Assembly (NCBI GenBank): GCA_963677785.2
Contig: CAXXDH010000003.1
Span: 1,674,001 to 1,738,000 of the forward strand
DNA: 64,000 bases
DNA from: G963665495 sp963677785
Lineage (GTDB): Bacteria; Desulfobacterota; Desulfovibrionia; Desulfovibrionales; Desulfovibrionaceae
Direction: 5' to 3'
The notes beneath the pieces were generated by a model. It was not told the origin of the DNA and made no database searches. It saw nothing but the letters and a program-made list of their open reading frames with translations. Position numbers and translations under genes: made by a program. Of this stretch, positions 8,408-17,339 are shown piece by piece (the first letter of the stretch is position 1; each line of letters begins with the position of its first letter).

Positions 8408-8845
8408 ATGGACTTCATGAGCGCTTTCGATATCGGCTCCTCGGCTTTGAGCGCCGAGCGGACCAAGATGAATATCATCTCCATGAACCTGGCCAACGTG
8501 AACACCACGCGTACGCCGGAGGGCGGCCCCTATCGCAGAAAGAGCGTGACCATGGCCTCAACTCCCGTGGAAACGCCGTTCGGCAAGGCCATGCAGACCG
8601 AGCTGGACCGTCAGCTTCGGGGCGTGCGGGTCATGGATATCGCCACGGACAAACGCCCCTTCAAGCGGATTTACGATCCCGGGCATCCGGATGCGGACAA
8701 GGAAGGCTACGTGTCCATGCCGGACATCAACGTGGTGGAAGAAATGACCAACATGATCACCACCATGCGTACGTACGAGGCCAATGTCTCCTCTATCGAG
8801 GGTGTCAAAACCATGTTCAACAAGGCGCTGGAAATCGGCAAGTAA
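8408..8845 (+). CDS. flgC: flagellar basal-body rod protein FlgC
   Basis: Rod protein of 145 residues that joins FlgB and FlgF in the proximal rod. The N-terminus contains MNIISMNLANVNTTRTPEGG, the flagellar rod signature, followed by the FlgC pattern PYRRKSV. The C-terminus INVVEEMTNMITTMRTYEANV is the conserved helix found across rod and hook proteins. Length is normal. A GGAGGC ribosome site overlaps the flgB end. Confidence 0.95.
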   Translation: MDFMSAFDIGSSALSAERTKMNIISMNLANVNTTRTPEGGPYRRKSVTMASTPVETPFGKAMQTELDRQLRGVRVMDIATDKRPFKRIYDPGHPDADKEGYVSMPDINVVEEMTNMITTMRTYEANVSSIEGVKTMFNKALEIGK

Positions 8846-8880
8846 TGGCCGGAAAGCGTATAATCTGAGGAGAAAAGACA

Positions 8881-9210
8881 ATGGCACTGAACAGCATCGC
8901 CGCCATGCGGGCCTACGGCGTGGCCATGGACGCGGCAGGCACGCAGAAGAACACACGCGGACTCCAGGCCAAAAAGAGCCAGGAAACGGAAAAGTCTTTT
9001 GCGGACACCATTGCCGATTCCATCAAGAACGTGAATGAACTGCAAAAACAAAAGGCTGCGGCCACGGAAGCGTTCGTGGCCGGAGAGAACACAAGCATTC
9101 ACGATCTGATGATCAATCTGCAAAAGGCCAGCGTCGCCGTCAGTATGACGTCCACGGTACGCAACAAGGTGCTCGAAGCCTACAAGGAACTGTCGCAGAT
9201 CAGCTTTTAA
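8881..9210 (+). CDS. fliE: flagellar hook-basal body complex protein FliE
   Basis: FliE, 109 residues, the adaptor between the MS ring and the rod. The conserved C-terminal pattern is seen in FADTIADSIKNVNELQKQ and TSIHDLMINLQKASVAVSM, ending in VRNKVLEAYKELSQISF, the usual FliE tail. ATG 8881 follows a GAGGAG ribosome site. It keeps the classical order between flgC and fliF. Confidence 0.95.
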   Translation: MALNSIAAMRAYGVAMDAAGTQKNTRGLQAKKSQETEKSFADTIADSIKNVNELQKQKAAATEAFVAGENTSIHDLMINLQKASVAVSMTSTVRNKVLEAYKELSQISF

Positions 9211-9253
9211 CCTTTAGAGAATTTGAAACGATCAAGCCGCGCAGGAGATACCC

Positions 9254-10867
9254 ATGTCCCCATTATTAAAAGATTCCACGCTCAAATTACGCTCCTTCTG
9301 GGAAGGTACCAACTTAACCCAACGCGTATTCATCGGAGGCCTCGCGGCTACGGTTGTTATCGGTTTTTTTCTGATGGTTTTTTGGATGAACCGGCCGAGC
9401 TACGGTATCCTCTACACCAATCTGCAGTCCGAGGACGCGGCCAGGATCGTTGAGCAGCTGAAAAAGAACAAGGTTGATTACCAGCTTCAGAATAACGGCA
9501 CCACCATCCTTGTTCCTGAAGACAAAGTATACGACCTGCGCCTGGAACTCGCCGGAGAAGGCGCCATTATGGGGAATGGCGTAGGCTTTGAAATTTTCGA
9601 CGAAATGAAGGTCGGGCAGACCGATTTCGTCCAGAAGATCAATTATCAGCGTGCGCTGCAAGGCGAGTTGAGCCGCACCATTACAGAATTTCCCGAAGTC
9701 GAACGGGCCAGGGTGCACCTGGTGATACCCAGCAAGAGCCTGTTCATCGAAGAACAGGCCAAGCCCTCGGCATCCGTGGTGCTCAAGCTCGTGGACGGCA
9801 AAAAACTCCAGCCCAAAGAGGTGCAGGCCATTGTCAATCTGGTGGCGCTGGGGATCGAAGGACTGGACAAGGACCGTATTTCCGTATCCGATACGCAGGG
9901 GCATCTGCTGTATTCTCCCAGTGATGAAGACAGCCTGGAAGGCATGACCACCACGCAGCTTGAGTACAAGATGACCATGCAGCGGAACCTGGAACGCAGA
10001 ATCGAGGAAATGCTTTCTCCGGTCATCGGTCCGGGCAAAGTCATCGCCAAGGTCAACGCTGATCTGGATTTCAGCCAGCAGCAGATTCATGAAAAGACCT
10101 ATGATCCCGACAGCGGTGTGGTGTTGTCCGAACAACGCCAGGAAAGCACTACCCAGGGCCGGGCCAACACCGAATCCGGCATTCCGGAAGCGAATTTCCG
10201 CGGCGACGGCATTGCCGGGGCGCTCAGCCAGACCCAGACCAGCAGCGAGACCCGTACGACTAATTTCGAATACAACAAGGTCGAGAAAAATATCGTCGCT
10301 CCGGTGGGCCAGTTGGACCGCTTAACCGTTGCGGTCATCGTGGATGGTACGTATACTAAGAATGAAGAAACAGGCGAGTTTGTCTTCACGCCGCGCTCGG
10401 ATGAAGAGCTGGTCCGCATCAAACAGCTGGTGGAACGCGCGGTGGGCATCAAGAGCGACCGGGGAGACGAGATTCAGGTTTCCACCATTGAGTTCGGAGC
10501 ACCCGAACTGGAGTTCGAAGAGTCTCTGGCGCAGATCATCGTAAAAAACGCCATGCGGATGAGCAAACCCATCCTCACGGCCCTGTTGATCTTCCTCTTC
10601 ATGCTGCTGGTTGTCCGGCCCGTGATTCTCGCGCTGATCCGGCCGCGTGTCGAAGGCGAGATGGTTGAAGGGCTTGAAGGATTGCCCGAAGGCCAGGAAC
10701 GTCTGGCCCTGATCGAAGGCGACGAAGAAGAGGCTGAAGCGCTCGATGCCCTGAAGAAAATTGATGACATCAAAGCGCATGCCGTCCAGTTGAGCGAACA
10801 GAACCTCGACCAGGCGGTTGCGATTCTCAAATCTTGGATGAAAGAGGGAGAACAGGCCCATGCCTGA
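9254..10867 (+). CDS. fliF: flagellar MS-ring protein FliF
   Basis: MS-ring protein of 537 residues. A first membrane helix is at about residues 22-45 (VFIGGLAATVVIGFFLMVF). A large periplasmic YscJ/FliF domain follows with LRLELAGEGAIMGNGVGFEIFDE, and the FliF C-terminal domain carries TRTTNFEYNKVEKNIVAPVG. The second membrane helix is at about 435-457 (ILTALLIFLFMLLVVRPVIL), and the last ~80 residues form the acidic cytoplasmic tail that binds FliG. The start is after an AGGAGA ribosome site. The 3' end overlaps fliG by 8 bp. Confidence 0.96.
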   Translation: MSPLLKDSTLKLRSFWEGTNLTQRVFIGGLAATVVIGFFLMVFWMNRPSYGILYTNLQSEDAARIVEQLKKNKVDYQLQNNGTTILVPEDKVYDLRLELAGEGAIMGNGVGFEIFDEMKVGQTDFVQKINYQRALQGELSRTITEFPEVERARVHLVIPSKSLFIEEQAKPSASVVLKLVDGKKLQPKEVQAIVNLVALGIEGLDKDRISVSDTQGHLLYSPSDEDSLEGMTTTQLEYKMTMQRNLERRIEEMLSPVIGPGKVIAKVNADLDFSQQQIHEKTYDPDSGVVLSEQRQESTTQGRANTESGIPEANFRGDGIAGALSQTQTSSETRTTNFEYNKVEKNIVAPVGQLDRLTVAVIVDGTYTKNEETGEFVFTPRSDEELVRIKQLVERAVGIKSDRGDEIQVSTIEFGAPELEFEESLAQIIVKNAMRMSKPILTALLIFLFMLLVVRPVILALIRPRVEGEMVEGLEGLPEGQERLALIEGDEEEAEALDALKKIDDIKAHAVQLSEQNLDQAVAILKSWMKEGEQAHA

Positions 10868-11861
10868 GACGTTGACCGGCCCGCATAAGACGGCGATTCT
10901 GCTGCTCGCCATGGGTGACAAGTTCACCACCGAGATGTTCAAGCGCATGGAGCGTACGGAGATAGCCCAGGTCTCCAAGGCCATGGTCGAGCTGGAAACC
11001 GTGCCCAAGGAGCAGGTGGAGGAAGTCGTCAGGGAGTATCACAAGGCCCTGGTCACCGGCCAGGAGATGATCACCGGCGGCGAGGAAACCGTGAAGCGGC
11101 TGCTGATGAAAAATCTCGATTCGGACACGGCCAAGTACATCATGGACGCCTTGGATCTGGACCACGGCCCGGTGCCCTTCCGCGAACTGGAAAACGTCAG
11201 TCCGCGCATCCTGGCGCAGATTCTGCGCAACGAACACCCGCAGACCCTGGCTCTGATTCTGGGCCATCTGCATCACGACCAGGCCGCGGAGCTGCTCTCC
11301 AACCTCCCGGCGGGCGTACGTCCGGAAGTGCTGATGCGCCTGGCCAAGCTGGAGGCGGTGCCCGAGGAAATGCTGGTGGAAGTGGACAAGGTGCTGCAGA
11401 GCCAGCTCATCGCCATGGGCGGCAAGGAAGGCAAAAAGGTCGGCGGCGTGCAGGCCGTGGCCGAAATTCTCAACGCCGTGGACCGCTCCACCGAAGAGGA
11501 AGTGCTTTCCGAAATCGAAGAAGAATCCGCTCAGATGGCCGAAGAAATCCGCAACCTCATGTTCGTGTTCAACGACATCATGGGCCTGGACGACCGCTCC
11601 ATCCGCGAGCTGCTCAAGGAGATTTCCAACGAGGATCTCACCACCGCGCTCAAGGGCGCTTCCGAAGAACTGCAGGACAAGTTCTTCAAAAATCTGTCCG
11701 AACGCGCTTCGAACATGATCAAGGAAGACCTGGAAATCATGGGCCCGGTACGCCTTTCGGATGTGGAAGGAGCGCAGCAGAACGTCGTCAAGACCGTTCG
11801 CAGGCTCGAGGTGGAAAATCGTATCGTCATAAGCAGAGGATCCAGCGATGTCTTCGTCTGA
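10860..11861 (+). CDS. fliG: flagellar motor switch protein FliG
   Basis: Rotor/switch protein of 333 residues. N-terminal (LTGPHKTAILLLAMGD), middle (LENVSPRILAQILRNEHPQT with the EHPQ motif) and C-terminal (FVFNDIMGLDDRSIRELLKEI) FliG domains are all present. The charged C-terminal torque-helix residues (LDDRSIRELL) are conserved. It binds the FliF tail and interacts with the MotA stator. The gene overlaps fliF by 8 bp and fliH by 14 bp, so the three are probably translationally coupled. Confidence 0.96.
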   Translation: MPETLTGPHKTAILLLAMGDKFTTEMFKRMERTEIAQVSKAMVELETVPKEQVEEVVREYHKALVTGQEMITGGEETVKRLLMKNLDSDTAKYIMDALDLDHGPVPFRELENVSPRILAQILRNEHPQTLALILGHLHHDQAAELLSNLPAGVRPEVLMRLAKLEAVPEEMLVEVDKVLQSQLIAMGGKEGKKVGGVQAVAEILNAVDRSTEEEVLSEIEEESAQMAEEIRNLMFVFNDIMGLDDRSIRELLKEISNEDLTTALKGASEELQDKFFKNLSERASNMIKEDLEIMGPVRLSDVEGAQQNVVKTVRRLEVENRIVISRGSSDVFV

Positions 11862-12753
11862 TCAAGCCCAGAATCCGGAAAAAGAGGTACGGCAGACCGG
11901 AAAAATCATCATGGCGGCCGGAACCGGCTCGCGGCAGGAAATGACCGTCGACGAAATGACGGCCAAAGGCAGGCAGAATCTCTGGAATGCGTCCGTGGAA
12001 AAGGAATATTTCCAGCGCATCCGCGACAAAGCCACCCTGCAGGCCAAACATATTTTTCAGCAAGCCCAGGAAGAAGCGAACAAAATCAAGGAAGACGCCT
12101 ATCATCAGGGCTACAGCGAAGGCATTGCCCAGGCCCAGCTGCAGCTGGACCAGGCCAACCAGGAATGGGCCGCATCCCTGGTGCAGGCTCTGGAATCCGT
12201 CAACCTCGGCAGCCAGGCCATCTGGCAGTACCACCGTCAAGATCTTGTCCTGCTGGTCCGGCTCGTGGTGGAAAAGGCGCTGCAGGTCAGTCTGAACGAG
12301 CAGCGCGAGGAAATTCTTACCGCTTTTCTCGACCAGGCCATCAGTTCGCTGGAGGGCAGCCGCCATTACGTGCTGCGGGTCAATCCGCAGGATCAGGAAG
12401 CCCTGGAGGGCATTCTTGTCGAAGCGGCCGAACGCCATCCTTCCTTGAAAAAATGGGTCGTCAAGGGAGACCCGAACATGCAGGCCGGCGGGCTTCTGGT
12501 GGAAACCGATCACGGCATGGTGGACAATACGCTCGAGGGCCGTCTTGAGCAGCTGGTGCCCATTCTGGACGAGCTCGAGCTGACGTTTCAACCGCCGGAA
12601 ATTTCCGCGCCGGACAGCGTCTACGAACAGGCCGCCAGTCAGCCGGGCGCCGCGCCGGAGCAATACGAACAGGCGGAGGCGTACGAAGAGGAAGCCGAGG
12701 AACCGCCCACCCATGAGGGCACCATCAACCTGGCAACCGACGCGGCGGATTGA
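11848..12753 (+). CDS. fliH: flagellar assembly protein FliH
   Basis: FliH, 301 residues, regulator of the export ATPase FliI. The centre has an Ala/Gln/Glu-rich coiled coil (IRDKATLQAKHIFQQAQEEA) followed by the FliH/YscL domain (VNLGSQAIWQYHRQDLVLLV through MQAGGLLVETDHGMVDNTL). The C-terminal tail is acidic and low in complexity. It overlaps fliG by 14 bp and fliI by one base (TGATG). The N-terminal 60 residues are less conserved, as usual for FliH. Confidence 0.92.
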   Translation: MSSSDQAQNPEKEVRQTGKIIMAAGTGSRQEMTVDEMTAKGRQNLWNASVEKEYFQRIRDKATLQAKHIFQQAQEEANKIKEDAYHQGYSEGIAQAQLQLDQANQEWAASLVQALESVNLGSQAIWQYHRQDLVLLVRLVVEKALQVSLNEQREEILTAFLDQAISSLEGSRHYVLRVNPQDQEALEGILVEAAERHPSLKKWVVKGDPNMQAGGLLVETDHGMVDNTLEGRLEQLVPILDELELTFQPPEISAPDSVYEQAASQPGAAPEQYEQAEAYEEEAEEPPTHEGTINLATDAAD

Positions 12754-14078
12754 TGAGCCTGGACCCCCATTCCTGTTGCGCCGTCATCGGCGATACGCAG
12801 CTCAGCCGAATTTACGGCAAGGTGAGCAAGGTCGTGGGGTTGATCGTCGAAGGCCGCGGCATCAAGGCCCCCTTGGGGGCTGTCTGCACCCTGCTGACCG
12901 GGGACCCCGGAGACAAGGGCATCCCTGCAGAGGTCGTGGGGTTTCGGGACAACAGCATTCTGTTCATGCCTTATGAAGAAGTCCGGGGCATCAAACCCGG
13001 CAGCCTGATCCAGAGCGCCAGCGTGCCGCCTCTGTTTCCGGTGGGCCAGCATTTGCTGGGCCGCGCCGTGGACGCCTTCGGTCATCCTCTGGACGACAAG
13101 GGCGCGGTCTGGCCGGACAAATATTACCCCATTTACCAGGCCCCCCCCAGCCCGCTGTCCCGTCCGCGGATCACAGATCCGCTGGATGTGGGCGTGCAGG
13201 CCATCAACGGCCTGCTGACCCTGGGCAAAGGCCAGCGCGTGGGCATCATGGCCGGTTCGGGCGTGGGCAAGAGCACGCTGATGGGCATGATGGCCCGTTA
13301 CACCGTGGCCGACGTCAACGTCATCGCCCTGGTGGGCGAGCGCGGCCGCGAGGTGCTGGAGTTCATCGAGCGGGATCTTGGTCCCGAAGGCATGGCCCGC
13401 TCCGTGCTGGTCGTCGCCACCTCGGACGTCAGCCCGTTGCTGCGGATGCGCGCGGCTTTTGCGGCCACGGCCGTAGCCGAATATTTTCGTGATCTGGGCA
13501 AGGACGTGCTGCTGATGATGGATTCCGTGACACGTTTCGCCATGGCCGCCCGCGAAGTGGGGCTGGCGGTGGGCGAGCCGCCAACATCCCGTGGTTACAC
13601 GCCCTCGGTGTTCGCCCAGCTACCCAAGCTGCTCGAACGCGCCGGGCGCAGCGACAAGGGCACCATCACCGGCATTTATACGGTCCTGGTGGACGGTGAC
13701 GATTTCAACGAACCCATTGCCGACGCTGTCCGTTCCATTCTGGACGGCCACCTGGTGCTGACCCGCGAACTCGCGGACCAGGGGCACTACCCGTGCATCG
13801 ACGTTCTCAAGAGCATCAGCCGTCTGCGCAGCGAGGTCGCTCCGGCTCCGGCCAAAAAGGCCGGACAAGTGATCCTGCGTCTGCTGGCCACCTTCCAACG
13901 CGTGGAGGACATGGTCAATATCGGCGCCTACTCCAAAGGCAGCAATCCGGAAATCGACCAGGCTCTGCAGATGATCGACCCCATCCGCCAGTACCTGCAG
14001 CAGCCCATAGAAGAACCACGCAATTTGCAAAGTTCCTTCAAAAATATCGGCGAACTTGCGCGTCAGGTGAACCAGTAG
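12753..14078 (+). CDS. fliI: flagellum-specific export ATPase FliI
   Basis: Type III export ATPase of 441 residues. The Walker A loop GSGVGKST lies near residue 168. Walker B VLLMMDSVTRFAMA is near 252, followed by REVGLAVGEPPTSRGYTPSVF, the F1-beta-like signature. It would power or regulate export of rod and hook proteins together with FliH. I use ATG 12753; a TTG one codon earlier is also possible. No fliJ-like ORF follows: the next 254 bp are AT-rich and non-coding, so the operon ends here. Confidence 0.95.
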   Translation: MSLDPHSCCAVIGDTQLSRIYGKVSKVVGLIVEGRGIKAPLGAVCTLLTGDPGDKGIPAEVVGFRDNSILFMPYEEVRGIKPGSLIQSASVPPLFPVGQHLLGRAVDAFGHPLDDKGAVWPDKYYPIYQAPPSPLSRPRITDPLDVGVQAINGLLTLGKGQRVGIMAGSGVGKSTLMGMMARYTVADVNVIALVGERGREVLEFIERDLGPEGMARSVLVVATSDVSPLLRMRAAFAATAVAEYFRDLGKDVLLMMDSVTRFAMAAREVGLAVGEPPTSRGYTPSVFAQLPKLLERAGRSDKGTITGIYTVLVDGDDFNEPIADAVRSILDGHLVLTRELADQGHYPCIDVLKSISRLRSEVAPAPAKKAGQVILRLLATFQRVEDMVNIGAYSKGSNPEIDQALQMIDPIRQYLQQPIEEPRNLQSSFKNIGELARQVNQ

Positions 14079-14281
14079 CGCCTTGTCTCTGTTTTATATC
14101 GTATCTTCAATTTGATTCATGGTTGTATTATCTGCAGTAGTCTTTTTTCTCCATAGTAGTTTGGAAGTGCATATTTATTAGGAAGACGTGTTATTTTTCA
14201 ATCAACTGTCTTTTTCATATTTTGTTACTTTATAACTGCATTTTTTTTTAAATTTTACGTGTATTCTCCGTCCGGCTCGTG

Positions 14282-14287
14282 TATACT
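14282..14287 (+). promoter_or_regulatory. possible -10 element upstream of the S8 protease
   Basis: TATACT, 46 bp upstream of the protease start, is a good -10 hexamer, but no convincing -35 box lies 16-18 bp before it. The preceding 180 bp are very AT-rich. Weak support. Confidence 0.3.
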
Positions 14288-14332
14288 AGAGATCCCCTCC
14301 CCGCATAACCACAAACAAGTTGGAGTGATGAA

Positions 14333-16555
14333 ATGAAAGAATTTGTCTGTATCAAAAAATCTTCAGTTCCATGGATTATGGGGATGTTTCTTGGGGTCTT
14401 GCTGGCCGTTTGTTTTGCGGTGCAGGTTTTCGCTGCGGATAAAGTCAAGGATTCCGTTGCGCTTTCCAGCACTATTCAGACCCAGGGGGCGGCGCGGGTT
14501 ATCGTCAAGTTCGCCATTCCCAGTTATGCGAAACTGCATGCCGCATCCATGCGCTATCCGGGCGTACTTCCCGGATCAGTCGCACCCGCGGCCGCAGGTG
14601 TGGCCGACAAGGCCCTTGCCGCCGGCATCGCTTCAGGCGTCGGCAGCGTTCTGCAGACCATGGACCAGGGCTCTGTTTCGCTGTTGAAAACCTTCAAGAC
14701 CATTCCGTTCGCCTTGCTCCGTGTGGATGCCGCCGGACTGCACGCCCTGGAGGATTCCCCCGGCGTGCTCTCCATTGAGGAGGACGTGCTCGTACCTCTT
14801 CCCGAGCCATCTGACGAGGACAACGGCGCCGTGCCTCCGGCGTTGAGTTCGAGCATCGCTGTCATCGGCGCGGACCAGGCCTGGTCAGCGGGATACGACG
14901 GTAGCGGTTGGTACGTGGCCATTCTGGACACCGGTATTCTGAACTCCCACAATTTCTTTGCCGGAAAGAACATTGTGGAAGCCTGTTATACGACAAAGGT
15001 GGATTCCTATAATCCCAATGCCCGGCTTTGCCCCAACGGCGAGGACAATCAGACCGGCACGGGCGCGGCCGCACCCTATCCGAGCAGCAATACCGGCTAT
15101 GACCACGGCACGCATGTGGCGGGTATCGCCGCGGGGCATTTATCCGACAATTCGCTCAACGGCGTGGCCAAAGGCGCGGATATCATTGCCGTAAATGTCT
15201 TTTCCAACGGTTTTACCACGACTTCCTCCGTGCTTTCCTATTCGTCTGATCAGATTCTGGGCCTGGAGCACATCTACTCCTTGCGCAATACGTATTCCAT
15301 AGCGGCAGTGAACATGAGTTTGGGCGGCGGGCAGTATTACGCCACCTGCGATGACAACAATACGTCGCTGACGTCCGCCATCAACAATCTGCGCAATGCG
15401 GGCATCGCCACGGTGATAGCCTCGGGCAACAGTTCCTATTGCGATTCCATTTCAGCCCCAGGCTGCATTTCCACGGCTCCGGCAGTGGGCGCCACGGACA
15501 ACAGCGACGTACGCGCCTCCTTCAGCAACTGGCGCGATGAGCTGGTGCCGCTGTTCGCTCCGGGCGTGAGCATTTATTCTTCCATTGGTTCGGGGGATGA
15601 TGCTTTCGGCTACAAGTCAGGCACTTCCATGGCGACTCCGCATGTGTGCGGCGCCTGGGCCGTCCTGAAGCAAAAATCCAATGCGAGTGTGGATACCATC
15701 TTCAACGCGTTTACCAGTACGGGCGCGGCCGTGACCTTTGGCGGCAACTGCAGCGATCCTTCAGGCATCAATCGCCGGATATCGGTCATCGACGCCCTGA
15801 ATACGCTGTCGGCTCCTTCTGCCGACCAGCCCGATATACTCTGGCGCAATCCGGACAACGGCAAAGATGTTGTCTGGTTTATGAACGGAACCAACTACAA
15901 CGGCTTTCAGGCCTTGAACGATTGCCCCACGGGCTGGGAGATAGTAGGTACGGGTGATTTCGACCAGGACGGCAATGTCGACATTGTCTGGCGCCAGCGC
16001 AGCGGCGAACGCACTGCCTTGTGGTATATGGACAATGCGACCTACAAGAGCTGGACCTATCTGGACTCGGCGCCTGCTGACTGGAAAATCAGAGGCGTCG
16101 GCGATTTCAACGCGGACAGCAATCCAGACCTGGTCTGGCGGAATCCGAACACCGGCAAGAACTGCATCTGGTACATGACCAACGCGACCCGGAACAGCAC
16201 GACCTTTTTTGACAACCGCGACGCTCCCTGGGACATCGCCGGAGTGGGAGACTTCAATTCGGACAGCAAGCCGGATCTGTTGTGGCGCAATTCCGACAGC
16301 GGCGACAACGACGTCTGGTACATGGACAACACCTCCATCTCCGGTACGGACGGGCTGAACAACGCGTCAACGGCCTGGAACATTGCCGGCGTGGGTGATT
16401 TCAACACCGACGGCAAAGTGGACATTCTCTGGCGCAGGCCCGGCAACAACAAAAACGTCATCTGGCTCATGGACGGTGCGACCCTGTCCAGTGTGGCGGG
16501 AATCAATGATGCCTCTTCTCCATGGGATCCGCAGGGAGTCGGCGTATTCCATTAG
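14333..16555 (+). CDS. secreted subtilisin-like (S8) serine protease with C-terminal FG-GAP/VCBS-like repeats
   Basis: Exported protease of 740 residues. A signal peptide (about 1-35, ending FAVQVFAADK) is followed by an inhibitor-like propeptide (ARVIVKFAIPSYAKL). The catalytic triad blocks are VAILDTGI (Asp, near 201), DHGTHVAGIAAGH (His, near 258) and SGTSMATPHVCGAWA (Ser, near 432); the oxyanion Asn region reads IASGNSSYC. From about residue 500 to the end there are about five tandem units of roughly 48 residues with VGDFNxDxxPDLLWR and WYM cores, like FG-GAP/VCBS propeller repeats. It sits downstream of fliI in its own AT-rich promoter context and is followed by a strong terminator. Confidence 0.93.
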   Translation: MKEFVCIKKSSVPWIMGMFLGVLLAVCFAVQVFAADKVKDSVALSSTIQTQGAARVIVKFAIPSYAKLHAASMRYPGVLPGSVAPAAAGVADKALAAGIASGVGSVLQTMDQGSVSLLKTFKTIPFALLRVDAAGLHALEDSPGVLSIEEDVLVPLPEPSDEDNGAVPPALSSSIAVIGADQAWSAGYDGSGWYVAILDTGILNSHNFFAGKNIVEACYTTKVDSYNPNARLCPNGEDNQTGTGAAAPYPSSNTGYDHGTHVAGIAAGHLSDNSLNGVAKGADIIAVNVFSNGFTTTSSVLSYSSDQILGLEHIYSLRNTYSIAAVNMSLGGGQYYATCDDNNTSLTSAINNLRNAGIATVIASGNSSYCDSISAPGCISTAPAVGATDNSDVRASFSNWRDELVPLFAPGVSIYSSIGSGDDAFGYKSGTSMATPHVCGAWAVLKQKSNASVDTIFNAFTSTGAAVTFGGNCSDPSGINRRISVIDALNTLSAPSADQPDILWRNPDNGKDVVWFMNGTNYNGFQALNDCPTGWEIVGTGDFDQDGNVDIVWRQRSGERTALWYMDNATYKSWTYLDSAPADWKIRGVGDFNADSNPDLVWRNPNTGKNCIWYMTNATRNSTTFFDNRDAPWDIAGVGDFNSDSKPDLLWRNSDSGDNDVWYMDNTSISGTDGLNNASTAWNIAGVGDFNTDGKVDILWRRPGNNKNVIWLMDGATLSSVAGINDASSPWDPQGVGVFH

Positions 16556-16573
16556 CGCATATGACCTTGAATT

Positions 16574-16594
16574 TGTTTCAGGGCGAAAATGCGC
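16574..16594. repeat. copy 1 of a dispersed short repeat
   Basis: This 21-bp stretch after the protease stop matches 40646-40666 at 20 of 21 positions and shares the 13-mer GGCGAAAATGCGC. Here it is part of a larger inverted repeat, GCGCAT (16555-16560) with ATGCGC (16589-16594), holding an inner imperfect hairpin. It is probably a REP-like extragenic element. Confidence 0.55.
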
Positions 16595-16628
16595 CGACAG
16601 AAGGCGGTATTGAAAAGAGCTGAACGGT

Positions 16629-16667
16629 CCTGGCCGGTGTTTTCACAACATCGGCCGGGTTTTTTTA
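16629..16667 (+). terminator. intrinsic terminator of the S8 protease gene
   Basis: Arms at 16629-16641 and 16647-16659 (CCTGGCCGGTGTT with AACATCGGCCGGG) pair over 13 bp with two wobble pairs and a 5-nt loop, followed by seven T residues. Confidence 0.85.
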
Positions 16668-16769
16668 TTTAGAGAAGATCCTGATTAGAGCGCAAAAGAC
16701 ATGACGGCGCGTTCTGAGGAACTGTTGCTGGGGAAGAGGCTATAGAGAACGGTTGTCTTTGAAGCAGGT

Positions 16770-17201
16770 TCAGGAAGATATTTCAGGATCGGATTTGAAC
16801 ACGGCTATTTCCCTGAGAAATTCAAGAGCCGCTTGCGCGCAGAGGGAGTAGGGATCGAACTCCTGGGATGGAAAATATTTAAAAATTACAGAGCATTCAA
16901 CGCCCTGCATGTTGACGTAGCCCATGCTCCATTCGGAAAATTCCCGTTTATGGACTTCATCATAGGCCAGAATCACGGGATGCGAGTGGCGGTCGTCGGT
17001 AAAAATGCGCTGCAGCACTTCGCCCACCATATCGCGGTCTCCCTCCAGCCATTGCATGAAAAAACGCGTATCGTACAAAAGCAGTCCGGTTATTCCACGT
17101 TGCGTATTGCCTGTGCGGGATTGAACGAGAAGGTTCAGAATATCTTTTGTTCCGGTCCCAATTTGATGCGTACTCGCATAAATAAGTCGTGCCAAAGACA
17201 T
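16770..17201 (-). CDS. short BLUF-domain blue-light photoreceptor
   Basis: Protein of 143 residues consisting of a BLUF (blue light using FAD) domain plus about 45 residues. The family pattern is complete: LIYAS with the photoactive Tyr near residue 7, the Asn of GNTQRGITGLLLY, FFMQWLEG with the key Gln, TDDRHSHPVIL and FSEWSMGY with the conserved Trp. Start ATG 17201 has a GGAG nine bases upstream; in-frame starts at 17216 and 17264 lack one. No output domain is fused, as in short BLUF proteins that act through a partner. Partner unknown; gltS and the protease gene flank it. Confidence 0.88.
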   Translation of the reverse strand: MSLARLIYASTHQIGTGTKDILNLLVQSRTGNTQRGITGLLLYDTRFFMQWLEGDRDMVGEVLQRIFTDDRHSHPVILAYDEVHKREFSEWSMGYVNMQGVECSVIFKYFPSQEFDPYSLCAQAALEFLREIAVFKSDPEISS

Positions 17202-17339
17202 TGCATAGAACTCCATGCTTGACGAGCTGTCGGCGAGATAGGAAAATACCTGCTTCCGCGACACTCGCCACGTGTCCGAGTGAGCAAGCTGTTGTGAATC
17301 GTCAAAAACACTTCAACGCTGTCCCTCCTGTTATCTTTA

